A stretch of DNA of 64,000 nt from Crotalaria pallida. Lineage: Eukaryota; Streptophyta; Magnoliopsida; Fabales; Fabaceae. The stretch is from contig CM075656.1 in the NCBI GenBank assembly GCA_037953625.1, positions 83,781,001 through 83,845,000 of the forward strand. Direction: 5' to 3'. A program made the position numbers and the translations under genes. Position 1 is the first letter of the stretch. Every line of letters begins with the position of its first letter. This document shows, one piece after another, positions 23,700 to 34,376 of this stretch. A model generated the notes under the pieces. It was not told the DNA's origin, did not search any database, and saw only the letters and a list, made by a program, of their open reading frames with translations.

Positions 23700-25487
23700 A
23701 AGATTAAAGAGTACATTTATCCAAGATAGCGAAATAATATCAGAAGCTGGTGGGTTGCATTTTCTATTATTCATCATATCATAAAATAGAGTTACTCTCC
23801 ACTTGTAGGAGGAAACTCATCGATGTCAAAGTCATCTACCAAAAAGGTGTATCCAAAATAGACAACACAAGAGTGAGATATTTATTCAAAAATCAAAGGA
23901 AACTAGTAAAAATAATAATAAAACATAATGATACATATGCAACACAATTAACCATATCATAATTATATGTAAAGCAATGCAGTGCAATGCAATATAGCTC
24001 AAATCGTTATCTCCATATACCATTTCATTTCTTCTCCATTTCCCATTTATCCATTTCATTTCATAGTAGTCATTACTGTTTTTCATTTTCCTTTTTCCTC
24101 ACATCGTCCTCCACACTTTAGGAAAGATCAATCAGGAGTACGTAAGTGTCCCTCAACCATTGCTTGCATAGTGCTTCACGAATTGTCCTTCGTACAATTT
24201 GGGTCGTTTTACCCAAATTGGCTATAGCAGGGACCACCCTCAACTAGTCATGATGTATCTAAGTGACCGATATAACTATTATAGTGTGCACAAGACCAAT
24301 CCCCAACATGGTGCATATTCCATGTTCTCTAGTGGATCAAAATTCTTCTATAATAGTTCCCGCAATTGTTTTAATAACACAATCTAGTCACTATAATACT
24401 CTTGTCCGTCAATTCTATAAACCTTTACGAAACGTCCTTTAGTTTATAGAATCTTCACAACATCTTTCCTAATTCCCAATAAACACCTCACTTCGTAATT
24501 TACGAGTTTTTAGTTCATTTTAATTGGTTTTGATAATCAAATATTTAAATAATTATACCAATTTAGTTGAGTTTCCTCACTTAAGGTACTTATGCATAGT
24601 CTCTCATTAATTATTCATTTAAGCATCGTAATAACAATAACAACAATAATAAGATTCATTCATTAAAAATCATTGAAATCTCATCCATATAACTAATTAT
24701 TCAAGCATAATCATCAACATCCATCAACTAACATAAAACCCTAAGACTAGAAATTCGTAAATTCATAACCAATACACAATCAAACACACACGTATCATTA
24801 AATTCTTATCACTATAATTACATCTTCCCTTAATTTAAGAGAATATCTCCTCTCTTACCTCTTGAAGAGAGAATGAAGGAGAGAGAGCTTCTCTTTAAGC
24901 TTTAACTTAACCCACACACTTTAATCTCTAATTTCTTGTTCTCCAACCCCCTCTAGGCTTTCTTTCTTTGTTTCATAGCAAGAGCTTCTTGATTTCACAA
25001 GTTAGGGTTCTTGGGGTTCTTGGATTTGAGAGGAGAGAGTGTAAATTAGTGTTCTTAAAGAGGAAAAGTGAAGGATTAATGATAGATTGATGATAGAAAG
25101 TGAATATAGGGTAGTATTTTGCTTAGTTTTGATGATTATAAGGGTTGAGATTTTCTAAGGCATGAGAAGGAAGAAGGATCGTGAATTTGCGAAGGGAAAT
25201 AATGAAAATCGCATGTTTAAAAACGTGTTTATGAGGCCGAGACTGTAGGTCTTAATCAATTAACCAGACCCTTAATCGATTAAGACCCGATGCTGCTATT
25301 AAAATTAATCTATTAACAAATGCCTTAATCGATTAACCCATGCTTTAATTAATTAATGGTTGATTCTTTTCTTCTTGTATTGCATTCCAATGGTTTCTAA
25401 GTTACCGTTCTGCATTCTAAAGGCCATACTCATTAAATTTCTACTTCCTGACATTTTCTACAAAATCATAAGATTTAGGATGTTACA
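23700..25487 (-). mobile_element. Probable solo LTR of a Ty3/gypsy element (left border unresolved)
   Basis: On the minus strand the right border reads TGTAACATCCTAAATC, the start typical of many plant chromovirus LTRs. Near it are four TTAATCGATTAA-type palindromes (25250-25360). The body is non-coding. I could not find the other border or a target duplication, so the left coordinate is approximate, between about 23.4 and 23.8 kb. Confidence 0.45.
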
Positions 25488-25648
25488 ACGTGTCACATTC
25501 ACCACGCCAATAAATAGATTGTCAAGCTATACCACATAGATTTTTTAAATAAAAAATAATTAAACATATATTTTTAGAAGAAAATTGAATTTATGAATAG
25601 TAATTTTTAAAAGAATTGATTTTTTAAACGTGACATCACATAGTCCAT

Positions 25649-25650
<2 letters not shown>

Positions 25651-25691
<41 letters not shown>
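25651..25691. repeat. (AT)n microsatellite
   Basis: Uninterrupted AT repeat within the family A foldback. Confidence 0.95.
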
Positions 25692-25694
<3 letters not shown>

Positions 25695-25725
25695 TGTTGC
25701 GATAGTGATGTGGTGAGTCGTCGAT

Positions 25726-26175
25726 AGAGATGGGCAAAATATCCATGTCCGCGGGTACCCACAAAAATAACCGCAACAGGTACCCGCACTATTCCCTTGC
25801 GGGTGCGTACGGGTATTGTGATACCCGCCCCGCGGGTACCCGCATATATATAATAATAGTTTATTAATAAATATTATCTATATATTAATATTTTTTATTA
25901 CCTTGAGAATATATAAATTTTATTTTATTTGTATTTCATATTGAATTTTGATGATAAAATTATAATGATAAACATTTATCATATGTATGTAATTATTTAT
26001 CTTATAATTATTTTTATGTATAATAATTATTACAAAATATATAATTATATAATAAAAGTTTAAAATTCGTGGATACCCGCGGGTACCCGTTACCCGCATT
26101 AATACCCGTAAATACCCGCGGGTAGGGGCATGGGTATGCACTACCCGCGCCCGTGGATACCCATGCCCATCCCTA
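25726..26175. mobile_element. hAT-type MITE, copy 1
   Basis: Ends AGAGATGGGCA and TGCCCATCCCTA (inverted), flanked by a perfect 8-bp duplication TCGTCGAT at 25718-25725 and 26176-26183, which points to the hAT superfamily. Sub-terminal arms are GC-rich, with repeated CGCGGGTACCCG palindromes on both sides; the core is very AT-rich. No coding capacity. It sits inside the family A foldback. Confidence 0.85.
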
Positions 26176-26356
26176 TCGTCGATCATATCATCACTTGAGT
26201 GTGATGAAATAACCATTTTCCAAAATTTGAGCAAAGTTTAAGAATTCAAAACATCCAAAAAAAAAAAAAAGGTCAAGATCAATTAAAAAAAATCTAACTT
26301 TAAAGATTGAAAACTTTAATAAGCGAAAAATTAAGTATTTAAACTTAAAATTACTA

Positions 26357-26674
26357 CTTCCTCCGTTTCATTATGTTTGGCCTTTTAGGCATTTTTTCTG
26401 TTTTAAATTATTTGACCTTTTATATTTTCAATACATAAACATATTTTTTTTTCTCCTCATTAATTCTACTTTTAACATTTCTCTCATCTCTAAATCCTTC
26501 TATATTAATTAATGGACACACTTACTAATAAAAATTAAATACTAATACAATTTTCAATAAGGATTAAATAGGGGCATTTTGGACAAGATATACATTGTAA
26601 TACTGACAATAATTAACATTTTCTTAATTTGTGTGCTTAGGCCTAGAAGGCTAAACATAATAAAACGGAAGGAG
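26357..26674. mobile_element. Stowaway-like MITE
   Basis: CTTCCTCCGTTTCATTATGT at the left pairs with ACATAATAAAACGGAAGGAG at the right; flanked by TA on both sides (26355 and 26675). 318 bp, non-coding. Confidence 0.85.
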
Positions 26675-26707
26675 TATAACGTAATAGGTTTAATTTTCCA
26701 ATATTAT

Positions 26708-26997
26708 TTCTTCTGTCCCTAAATATAAAACCTTTTTGACTTTTTTTTTCGCTCCTCTTCATAAGACTTTTTATCAATTTTCAATGATAATCAATTATTT
26801 CTTTCTATAAATATCCATATTCATTTAATACTTTTTTATTTTATAATATTATTAATAGGGGTATTTTTTTTACAATTAATAAGGGTAATTTTGAAATTAC
26901 ATATTAAATGTTTAGATTTTTAATATTATTAACTAAATAACCAATTTTCTTAATTTGAAAAATATCAAAACGGTATATATGGGGACGGAGGGATGTA
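26708..26997. mobile_element. Stowaway-like MITE
   Basis: Left TTCTGTCCCTAAATATAAAA pairs with right TATATATGGGGACGGAGGGA. It follows another MITE directly and is non-coding. Confidence 0.65.
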
Positions 26998-27042
26998 GTA
27001 TATAATTATGCTCGACATTAAACACTGAGATCGTTAAAACCA

Positions 27043-27045
<3 letters not shown>

Positions 27046-27115
<70 letters not shown>
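27046..27115. repeat. (AT)n microsatellite
   Basis: About 35 uninterrupted AT units. Confidence 0.95.
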
Positions 27116-27117
<2 letters not shown>

Positions 27118-27383
27118 CATTTAAAAAACTGCTATTAACCTCGGCCAGGATATATCACCGGTTAGAATAAAATAAAAGTAAATGGATAATTATAATCAAA
27201 TACTCATCGGAATGTTGAGTACTTGAGTTGGTCATTTCCTAGTACGAACCTAAAGTAGAGGTTAATATTCTACCTTTAAAAATAAATATAATTCGTCTAC
27301 CAAAAAAAAAATAAATATAATTCTAGAGCTAAATATTGTTATCTTGGGCGTAAAATATTTTAAGGATGACAATAGTAATATAA

Positions 27384-27663
27384 ACTACCTCCCTCCTTAT
27401 ACAAGAACCTTTGGAAGATTTCATGTTTATTAAGAAAGTTAGTTAATTTAATTATGATTTTAAAAATGTGAATTTTTGATATGTATTTTCAAAATCATCC
27501 CTATCAATATTAATATTATTGAAAATATATAAAAAATGTTAAATAAATAGTGGTGTTTGTGGAAAGAAGTAATTAATGGTCATTGAAAATTTGTATAGAG
27601 TTTTTATGTAGGGACAAAATAAAGTGTTAAAAGGGTCTTATATTTAGGGACAAATGTAGTAGT
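27384..27663. mobile_element. Stowaway-like MITE
   Basis: ACTACCTCCCTCCTTATACA at the left pairs imperfectly with CTTATATTTAGGGACAAATG plus TAGTAG at the right. AT-rich, non-coding. Confidence 0.55.
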
Positions 27664-28114
27664 ATATAATAAAACAAAAACTAATAAGTAAGTAAGAATT
27701 AAAAATACAAATTTATCATTTATCAAAATTATAAACGCATTATTTATAAAAAAAAATACATTATTTATTTTGATTCCTTAACAAATGTTTTTAAGATACT
27801 TCTTAATAATTAGCATTTTCTTAAAGAAAATATATGTACTTAAATCTTGAACAAAAAATTAACTACATAAAAAATGGTATTATATTATTATAAAGGTTAA
27901 CTTTTGCTAATTAACAAGAGAAAAAAGTCAGTACATTGACAGATTTTTTACACTATTAGTATATCATCTACAATCCAATGGTTTATGGTTATTAACTTAT
28001 AAATAAAAGTAATGTAAATGAATGATTAATGATATATCGACAATGTAAAAGTCCGTACATACATATTAAACTCAATTTACAATAATTATGAATATCAAAT
28101 TCGTTTTCAAACCA
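27664..28114. other. AT-rich spacer
   Basis: No gene or defined element seen; possible worn MITE pieces only. Confidence 0.4.
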
Positions 28115-28123
28115 TTTTTTATA

Positions 28124-28977
28124 GAGTAAATTACACTGATCTCCCCTGAGTTTTAGTCATATTACACAAACCACCACTCATCTTTTTAAACCTACACAAA
28201 CCACCCTTAATTGTTATACTCACACTACATTCTATACCCCTCAACTTGATGAGCCATTAGAAAACTTGACAGAAGTGACCATGTGTCCATCACATGTCAA
28301 TTAATGATTTTTTTACCAAAATACCCTTTTATTAATTTTTATAAAACAAAACAGTAGTGACCATGTGCCCAACACATGTCAATTAATGATTTTTTTTACC
28401 AAAATACCCTTTTATTAATTTTTGTAAAATAAAACATTTTACCAAAATACTCTTATTAATTTTTATAAAACAAAACATTTTTAAATGTTTTCTAAAAACA
28501 GTAAATTCTCTCTAAAATTAATACAAATTACTCCTTCTATTCTTATATATAAGTCTCTTTGAAGAATTTTTTTTGTCCTTAGTATAATCCTTATTTTTAA
28601 TACAAACAACATTTAACAATGTTTTATTTTATAAAAATTAATAAAAGGGTATTTTGGTAAAATGTTTTATTTTATAAAAATTAATAAAAGGAGATTTTGG
28701 TAAAAAAAATCATTAATTGACATCTGTTGGGCACATGGTCACTACCGTTTTGTTTTATAAAAATTAATAAAAGGGTATTTTGGTAAAAAAAATTCATTAA
28801 TTGACATGTGATGGACACATGGTCACTTCTGTCAAGTTTTTTAACGGCTCATCAAGTTGAGGGGTATAAAGTGTAGTGTGAGTATAACAATTAATGGTGG
28901 TTTGTGTAGGTTTAAAAAGATGAGGGATGGTTTGTGTAATATGATTAAAACTCAGGGGAGGTCAGTGTAATTTACTC
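28124..28977. mobile_element. Mutator-type foldback element with perfect 9-bp duplication
   Basis: Ends GAGTAAATTACACTGA and TCAGTGTAATTTACTC are perfect inverted repeats, and the arms extend over 300 bp each with high identity (for example GACAGAAGTGACCATGTG against CACATGGTCACTTCTGTC). Flanks are TTTTTTATA at 28115-28123 and 28978-28986, a perfect 9-bp duplication, the Mutator signature. Internal AATACCCTTTTATTAATTTT blocks recur. No transposase. The high arm identity suggests fairly recent insertion. Confidence 0.88.
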
Positions 28978-28986
28978 TTTTTTATA

Positions 28987-29774
28987 TGTTTGGTTAGGGG
29001 TAAGTGAAAGAAGTGAAGGCGTTTAGGCGTGGTGACTTTTTTTTTTTTTAATAGGAGGAGAGGGATGCAAAATCCTTTTTATCCCTGCCTTTGCTCCTTT
29101 CTAAAATTGGAAGTTTATGTAGGGATTATATTTTCTTTCTTAAAATGCCTTGAACTAATTTGTGAAAATCCAAACATATCCTATAACATTTTAACATGGT
29201 TAATAAATTTTTACCACATACAAATAGCCTCCAAAAAAGCTTCCTTTGCACAACAACTTTTTTTATTCACTACGTGAAATCTCTTAACTAAGGTAAAAAG
29301 ATCATCAAATAATATCATCATTATGAAAAAAAAACTTGTAATGAACAAGATCGAGTATATAAAAGTAAAAGAGTTCGCAAATCAAATAAAAAAATTATTA
29401 TTTTCCCCCAAATTCTCTTTTATTAAACAAAACATAGTATAATTAGGGGTTTTTACCCTTTCCTCTTTCCTTCATTAAATATCCCCCCGCCCCCTTCCTT
29501 AACACACTGTTAAAAGTACTGTACATTCTTCGATTGTCAATATACAGAAGGAAAAAAATAAAATTATATTTATTAATAAGGCTAGTTGATTGAATTTAAT
29601 TTTTTTAAAAATAAAAAAAAAACAGACATAGTTTTAAAATGTATTATTGAAAATGAAACAAAAATTAAATGAGATAATCACTTCTTTTATAAATATTTTT
29701 AAAAAATAACATTGAGAATAATATAAAATTTTTCTTATATTGTATTTTAAATCAAAACAACTATATTTTTTTTC
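28987..29774. other. AT-rich spacer
   Basis: No gene recognised. A short open frame at 29029-29277 has no domain feature and is probably chance. Confidence 0.4.
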
Positions 29775-30296
29775 GGCTTATTTATATCTTTGGTTCCTGA
29801 AAGTTGAAGGTGTTTTGATTTTAGTCCCTATAAGTTTTTTTGACCTTGATTAATCCTTAACTATTTTGAAAATTTGGTTTTAGTCTATGCCGTTAGGAAA
29901 AATCCATTAACTGCTAATGTGGTTAACGGAATGTCACGTCAACATACACGTGTGCAAGTATTGCATACTGTCGATATGATGAAGTGGATGATTTGGATCC
30001 GCCGGAGCAAAAGGGTCAAAGCCCAATTCACAAGACACATTTGGGTTGGGCTTTGGCCCTTTTCTTCTTACGGGTCCGAATCATCCACGTTATCCTACTA
30101 GTGACACGCGATATTTGCACACATGTATCTCAATGTGGCGTTCTATTAACCATGTCAGAAGTTAACGATTTTTTTTTCTTACAGCAAGACTAAAACAAAA
30201 TTTTCAAAATAATTAAGAATGAGTCAAAGTCAAAAAACATCAAGAGACCAAAATCAAAACACTCCCAATTTTCAGGATTAAAGACATAAATAAGTC
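29775..30296. mobile_element. Foldback element with central hairpin
   Basis: Left arm GGCTTATTTATATCTTTGG, GTTTTGATTTTAGTCCC and TTTGACCTTGATTAATCCTT returns inverted on the right, ending GACATAAATAAGTC. A strong second hairpin lies in the centre: GGATGATTTGGATCCG..AAAGGGTCAAAGCCCAA against TTGGGCTTTGGCCCTTTT..CGGGTCCGAATCATCC. No coding capacity. Confidence 0.75.
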
Positions 30297-30663
30297 ATTT
30301 TTTTTCTTACTATTACAAACCGAAAAGAGCATTATACAGCCATAGCCATGCAAATAGTACTATATAAATCCTCCTGAAAGAATATTACCACCCGTGTTAA
30401 TACAAGGGTGTAAAGAAACCATCCACTGTAGTACACCGTAAGTAAATTTGAAGATCACAAAACTCCTCAATAATGGTAATAGTAATTTTGAAAACATAAA
30501 ACCAACTATAACAACTTTAATATCACTAACAAAAATTAATTTATCGGGTTTTTTTTTTTTTAAAGTCTTGGTATGTACTACGTAGAAGATCGGAGGAGGT
30601 AGATCTATATATGTAAAATCAGTCAAAATACTGTACAAGGGATTTGATTTACACTTGACCCTT
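30297..30663. other. Spacer
   Basis: No gene or element end recognised. Confidence 0.4.
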
Positions 30664-30671
30664 ATCCGTAG

Positions 30672-31262
30672 CTGGGGATGGGCAAAATACTCATGTCCGC
30701 GGGTACCCGCACAAATACCCGTAACGGGTACCCGCACTATTCCCTTATGGGTGGGGATGGATATTATGGTACCCGCGTATAAATAAAATAATATTTTATT
30801 AATAAATATATATACATATTAGTATAAATAATAGAGTGTGTGGCTTGATCCACACCCAATTTTGATATTGCATCGCCAATCTAGATGCCCAATCTTGATG
30901 CTGCAGACCCAAAGTAGAACATATAGTAGCTGTATGGATTTTTCATATAAGAAAATAGATAGCCATATGATATGAACGAGTGTGTACGTATCTGTACCAA
31001 TCATATCTACCTTCACTGCATAATTATCAATTTAATTGGACATATCATTTTACTATATTACAATTGTTTTATGAGCGGTTCAGTACATGTAGCGTCTGGT
31101 GCAGTATAGCTTTGGCTTAATTTTAAAAAAAATAATAATAATAAAAGTTAAAACCCGTGGGTACCCGTAAATACCCATTACCCGCATAAATACCCGTAAA
31201 TACCCGCGGATAGAGGCATGGATATGCCTTACCTGTGCCCGCCCGTACCCGTGCCCATCCCT
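30672..31262. mobile_element. hAT-type MITE, copy 2
   Basis: Ends CTGGGGATGGGCA and TGCCCATCCCT; perfect 8-bp duplication ATCCGTAG at 30664-30671 and 31263-31270. The terminal 110 bp on each side are the same CGCGGGTACCCG-rich arms as in copy 1 (25726-26175), but the core (30790-31140) is unrelated and longer. Confidence 0.85.
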
Positions 31263-31349
31263 ATCCGTAGTTGTTGACAAAAACTCTTCCCTTGTTTATA
31301 CGCTTGAACTGGTTCCTGTTGTTTAGCTCCAAGTTGTAAAAATGGGTTC

Positions 31350-32021
31350 TGTTATGGACCGGATTTAGGAAAATACTTCAGTAAACCGGTTTATCGGCTA
31401 TAAAGGCCCCTTTAAGGGACTTGAACGTCATAAAACCGGTTTACCGGATTTGGAGGTCTTACAAGGGTCCATGCTCCTATTGAATCAGTTTCTCAACATA
31501 AAAGGCTCTTTAGTAGCCCAGTAACCCTTGAAACCGGATTACCGGTATAAGAGGCCCATTAGTGGCCCAAATCCTCTATTCCTCCAAATTGGCGAAGGAG
31601 AAGACTTCTCGTTGACTGACATAGGATTCCTTACCTCGCAAAATCGGTATAACGGTTACTCAGAAGACAAGGTCATTAAGTCCGAATTTCTTGGATTCCA
31701 GTATCATGATAAGCATCAACTCTCCAATTATGACCCCTTTACTCCTGCCATTATCACTTGCCGTTAGCAGTAATTCAGCCACTCCATTGATGAGGAGGGA
31801 AACCCAACGGTAAGGATATCAGCTTATATAAGCAGGCAGAGGGTAACCAGGTATGCATCCTTCAATCTCACACAAACACACACACCACCCCCTCAAACTA
31901 AGAACGACAATAGAGCTGGTATCCTGGAAATCAGGGTGCCTATCTGCAGTCTGAAAGCAAACCGTAGAATACTGGACACTTGACCGCTTAGTTCAAGTAC
32001 CAGACGTTCTACAACAGAACA
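31350..32021 (+). repeat. Left LTR of the Ty3-type TR-GAG
   Basis: Direct repeat partner of 34377-35047; contains a TATA candidate near 31825 and four CCGG/CGGT palindrome-like sites. Confidence 0.93.
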
Positions 32022-32074
32022 TTGGCGACCACAGTGGGAGCGGCAAACTAATTCCCACCACTTTTGTGAAAGAG

Positions 32075-33109
32075 ATGGATAACTGGTCACAGGGAGAACG
32101 TGCTGAACCCAGCCACCACAGTGCGCTGGAATTAAGAAAAAACCCGAGCGGAGAACAAACACCTTCTCGTCAGAAGGACCTCAGGAAACGATTAAGCGAA
32201 GGAAGAAGACGGGCAGAGCAAGAGCGTTCGAGACAAGAGGAACCTTCTCATCATGAACAGGAGAAATCGCGACAGAGGCCCCCCACCAGAGGAGGAAGCC
32301 CTTCGCATTCCCGACATGAGAGTAAGGGGTCATCTGGCGGGTGCTCGCAGAGGAAAGCAAGCGTGGAGACAGAGCTGGCTCGTTTGAGCAAGCGGTTAGA
32401 TGAGCAGGACAAGTTGCTGAAAGAGTTGAGGAAAGGAACATCCCAATCAGGCGTTGGCGAAGGAAATGAGGTGGAGCTGGTTGAAGAACCTGAAGAAAAT
32501 GACCACCCGTTTTCTGAAAGCATAATGGCTTTCCCCATGCCTGAAAATCTCAAAGCTCCAGCCAATGTAGATCCATATTTTGGGAACTCAGATCCACAGG
32601 AACATATTGACAGTTTTCTGGTGGTAATGTCCTGTCAGGGGGCTAAAGATGCGTATAAGTGTCGCATTTTTCCCTTGACCCTGAAGAAAGCGGCGTTACG
32701 ATGGTATTCAAAGCTGGAACCCAACTCTATCAAATGTTGGAAGGATTTGGCAGCAAAGTTTCTGGGTCATTTCACCACCAGTAAGGCACAACCGAAATAT
32801 GAACATCACCTGTCTCAGATTAAGCAAGGAAAAGACGAATCACTAAGGGACTTCCTTACTCGATTCAATTCAGAATATTTGTCTACCAGTGACATTGAAA
32901 CCTCTGTGGCACTTCACTTGCTGATGAGGGCTTTGAAACCTAGTGAATTTGCTGATCATTTGGTAATGCACAAGATTAGAACCATGGATGAAGTCATGAA
33001 AAGGGCAGAGAAGTACATCAATCTTGAGGAATACCAGAGGGCCCAGGATAGTTACGTCCCTGGAAGATTTGGTAAGGAGAAGGAGGCTGGGAGAAGAGAT
33101 TCAGGATAA
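32075..33109 (+). CDS. gag: Gag protein of the Ty3-type TR-GAG
   Basis: Intact frame of 344 aa starting at ATG 32075; the same frame is open a little upstream, but the codons there are not ATG. The N-terminal half (to about residue 110) is highly charged and rich in Arg, Glu, Ser and His. A retrotransposon gag domain follows (about residues 160-300): DPQEHIDSFLVVMSCQGAKD, IFPLTLKKAALRWYSKLEP, FLGHFTTSKAQPK, LRDFLTRFNSEY and a C-terminal AEKYINLEEYQRAQ. No CCHC zinc knuckle is present before the stop, and no protease follows, so it would depend on a full-length relative for replication. The open frame despite the lack of pol suggests that Gag has been kept functional or that the insertion is young. 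Confidence 0.88.
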   Translation: MDNWSQGERAEPSHHSALELRKNPSGEQTPSRQKDLRKRLSEGRRRAEQERSRQEEPSHHEQEKSRQRPPTRGGSPSHSRHESKGSSGGCSQRKASVETELARLSKRLDEQDKLLKELRKGTSQSGVGEGNEVELVEEPEENDHPFSESIMAFPMPENLKAPANVDPYFGNSDPQEHIDSFLVVMSCQGAKDAYKCRIFPLTLKKAALRWYSKLEPNSIKCWKDLAAKFLGHFTTSKAQPKYEHHLSQIKQGKDESLRDFLTRFNSEYLSTSDIETSVALHLLMRALKPSEFADHLVMHKIRTMDEVMKRAEKYINLEEYQRAQDSYVPGRFGKEKEAGRRDSG

Positions 33110-34376
33110 AAAATCCTTGGAATGCAGCTAGACTTCGAATCTACTACAATTGAAAACCCCCTTCTGAGTGGATTGACAAGAGAAAGCAGTTTTTAGGATA
33201 TTTCAATTCCAATAAGGCCTTTTGAGCCACTGTTGTCTTTAGTCAGTGTGAATGCTTTCTCGGTTATAAAGATTTGATGCTATAATAAACAAGAATTTCA
33301 GTTGGCATTTGTTGAGTTCTTTTTATCGCCATTAAACCGAACTAACGGTTTAGAAGTGCAATATAAAACATAGTTTACATAAACCGATTAAACGGTTTAA
33401 CATCGTTTAACTCCACAAAACCGGTTTAACGGTTTAGTAGTGTAGTTCGGACATTTAATACAATGACAAACCGGTTTAACGGTTTGGACTTGTGAGGAAA
33501 CATCAGTCTAAACTCACAAAATCAACGCTCAAAAGTCCAACTTCGAGGGGATTTTCCAATCCTATGGAAATTAATAAGACCAACTTAAAGTACACCACCT
33601 ATTTGGCTAGCCACCTTGTAGGGAGTGAAATGGGTAAGAGGATGTCCTAAAAATCAATAAGAGACACCACCCATGTACTGATGGTAAGACTACTGTTAGA
33701 CTTCTTTCGGAGTCTAATAAGGTTAAAAGGAATTTCCTTCGCTGGCTAGAAGAGAAATTACCAAATGTCTACCAAGTATGGGCACAAATTGAATACCAGA
33801 CTTGAGCACGTTTAAATAAAGGCAATACTTTTTCATTCATAAAGAAGAGAAGAAAGTTCATTTCTGAGAAATAATGCTTGCATAAATCCAGAAAATTTGA
33901 ATGACATGTACGTGGAGAAACCGGTATACTAGCTTTATGAGGCTTCAAAGAAAGTCGAAACCAATGTAAACCGGTTTACCGGTTTGTCCCTTTAATGCAC
34001 GAGTATTGCAAAGCCTTATTTGAGGCCAAGTAAATTGGTGTCAGATATTGAGACCCTCCAAAAACAATAGTAAATCTGCTTACCAAAAAATCAAGAGAGC
34101 ATAAAAATACCGCGTTGAACCGGTTAACCGGTTAGCCGAAGTATCGGAGCATCTGTCTTAAATCCTTCAGTAATGCGAAAAGAGAAGAGGTCCATCAGGA
34201 CCCAGCCTTTTTTGACGGACTTAAACCGGCAAAGAGGTACATTTAGAGGAATTACCGGTGTAAAGATATGAGGCTCGAACGCTTCACAAAACCGGTTAAG
34301 CTTCTAATAGAGCTACTTCTCATGAAAACAAAAAAAACCAAGGTTCATAATTATAAACCATGGTCTGGGGGGCAAC
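33110..34376 (+). other. Non-coding interior of the Ty3-type TR-GAG
   Basis: No pol motif in any frame. At least eight CCGG-centred palindrome sites are present (for example near 33418, 33468, 33968, 34118, 34309), often as AAACCGGTTTAACGGTTT pairs. It ends in the polypurine tract. Confidence 0.8.

Larger units (their letters stand above)
23198..26335. mobile_element. Family A foldback broken apart by later insertions
   Basis: The left arm (23198-23350: GGCTTAATTA, TTCTTGAATTTTGTTAAAATTTT, GATCATTTCATTACATAAGTG in parts) and right arm (26184-26335: CACTTGAGTG, GAAATAACCATTTTCCAAAA, TTTGAGCAAAGTTTAAGAATTC in parts, TTAATAAGC) are inverted relative to each other and match the arms of the intact element at 4640-5202. 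Between them lie a chromovirus-type LTR, an AT microsatellite and a hAT-type MITE. Confidence 0.6.

Noticed and set aside
24000..24390. Overlapping plus-strand frames near 24 kb
   Set aside because: They lie in the non-coding body of a probable LTR and lack conserved motifs.
31528..31767. 79-codon frame present twice (also at 34555-34794)
   Set aside because: It lies wholly inside the two LTRs of the Ty3-type element and starts with a non-ATG codon; its repetition reflects LTR duplication, not a conserved protein.
32181..32565. Minus-strand frames opposite gag
   Set aside because: Shadows of the plus-strand gag coding region, whose codon structure and domain are clear.
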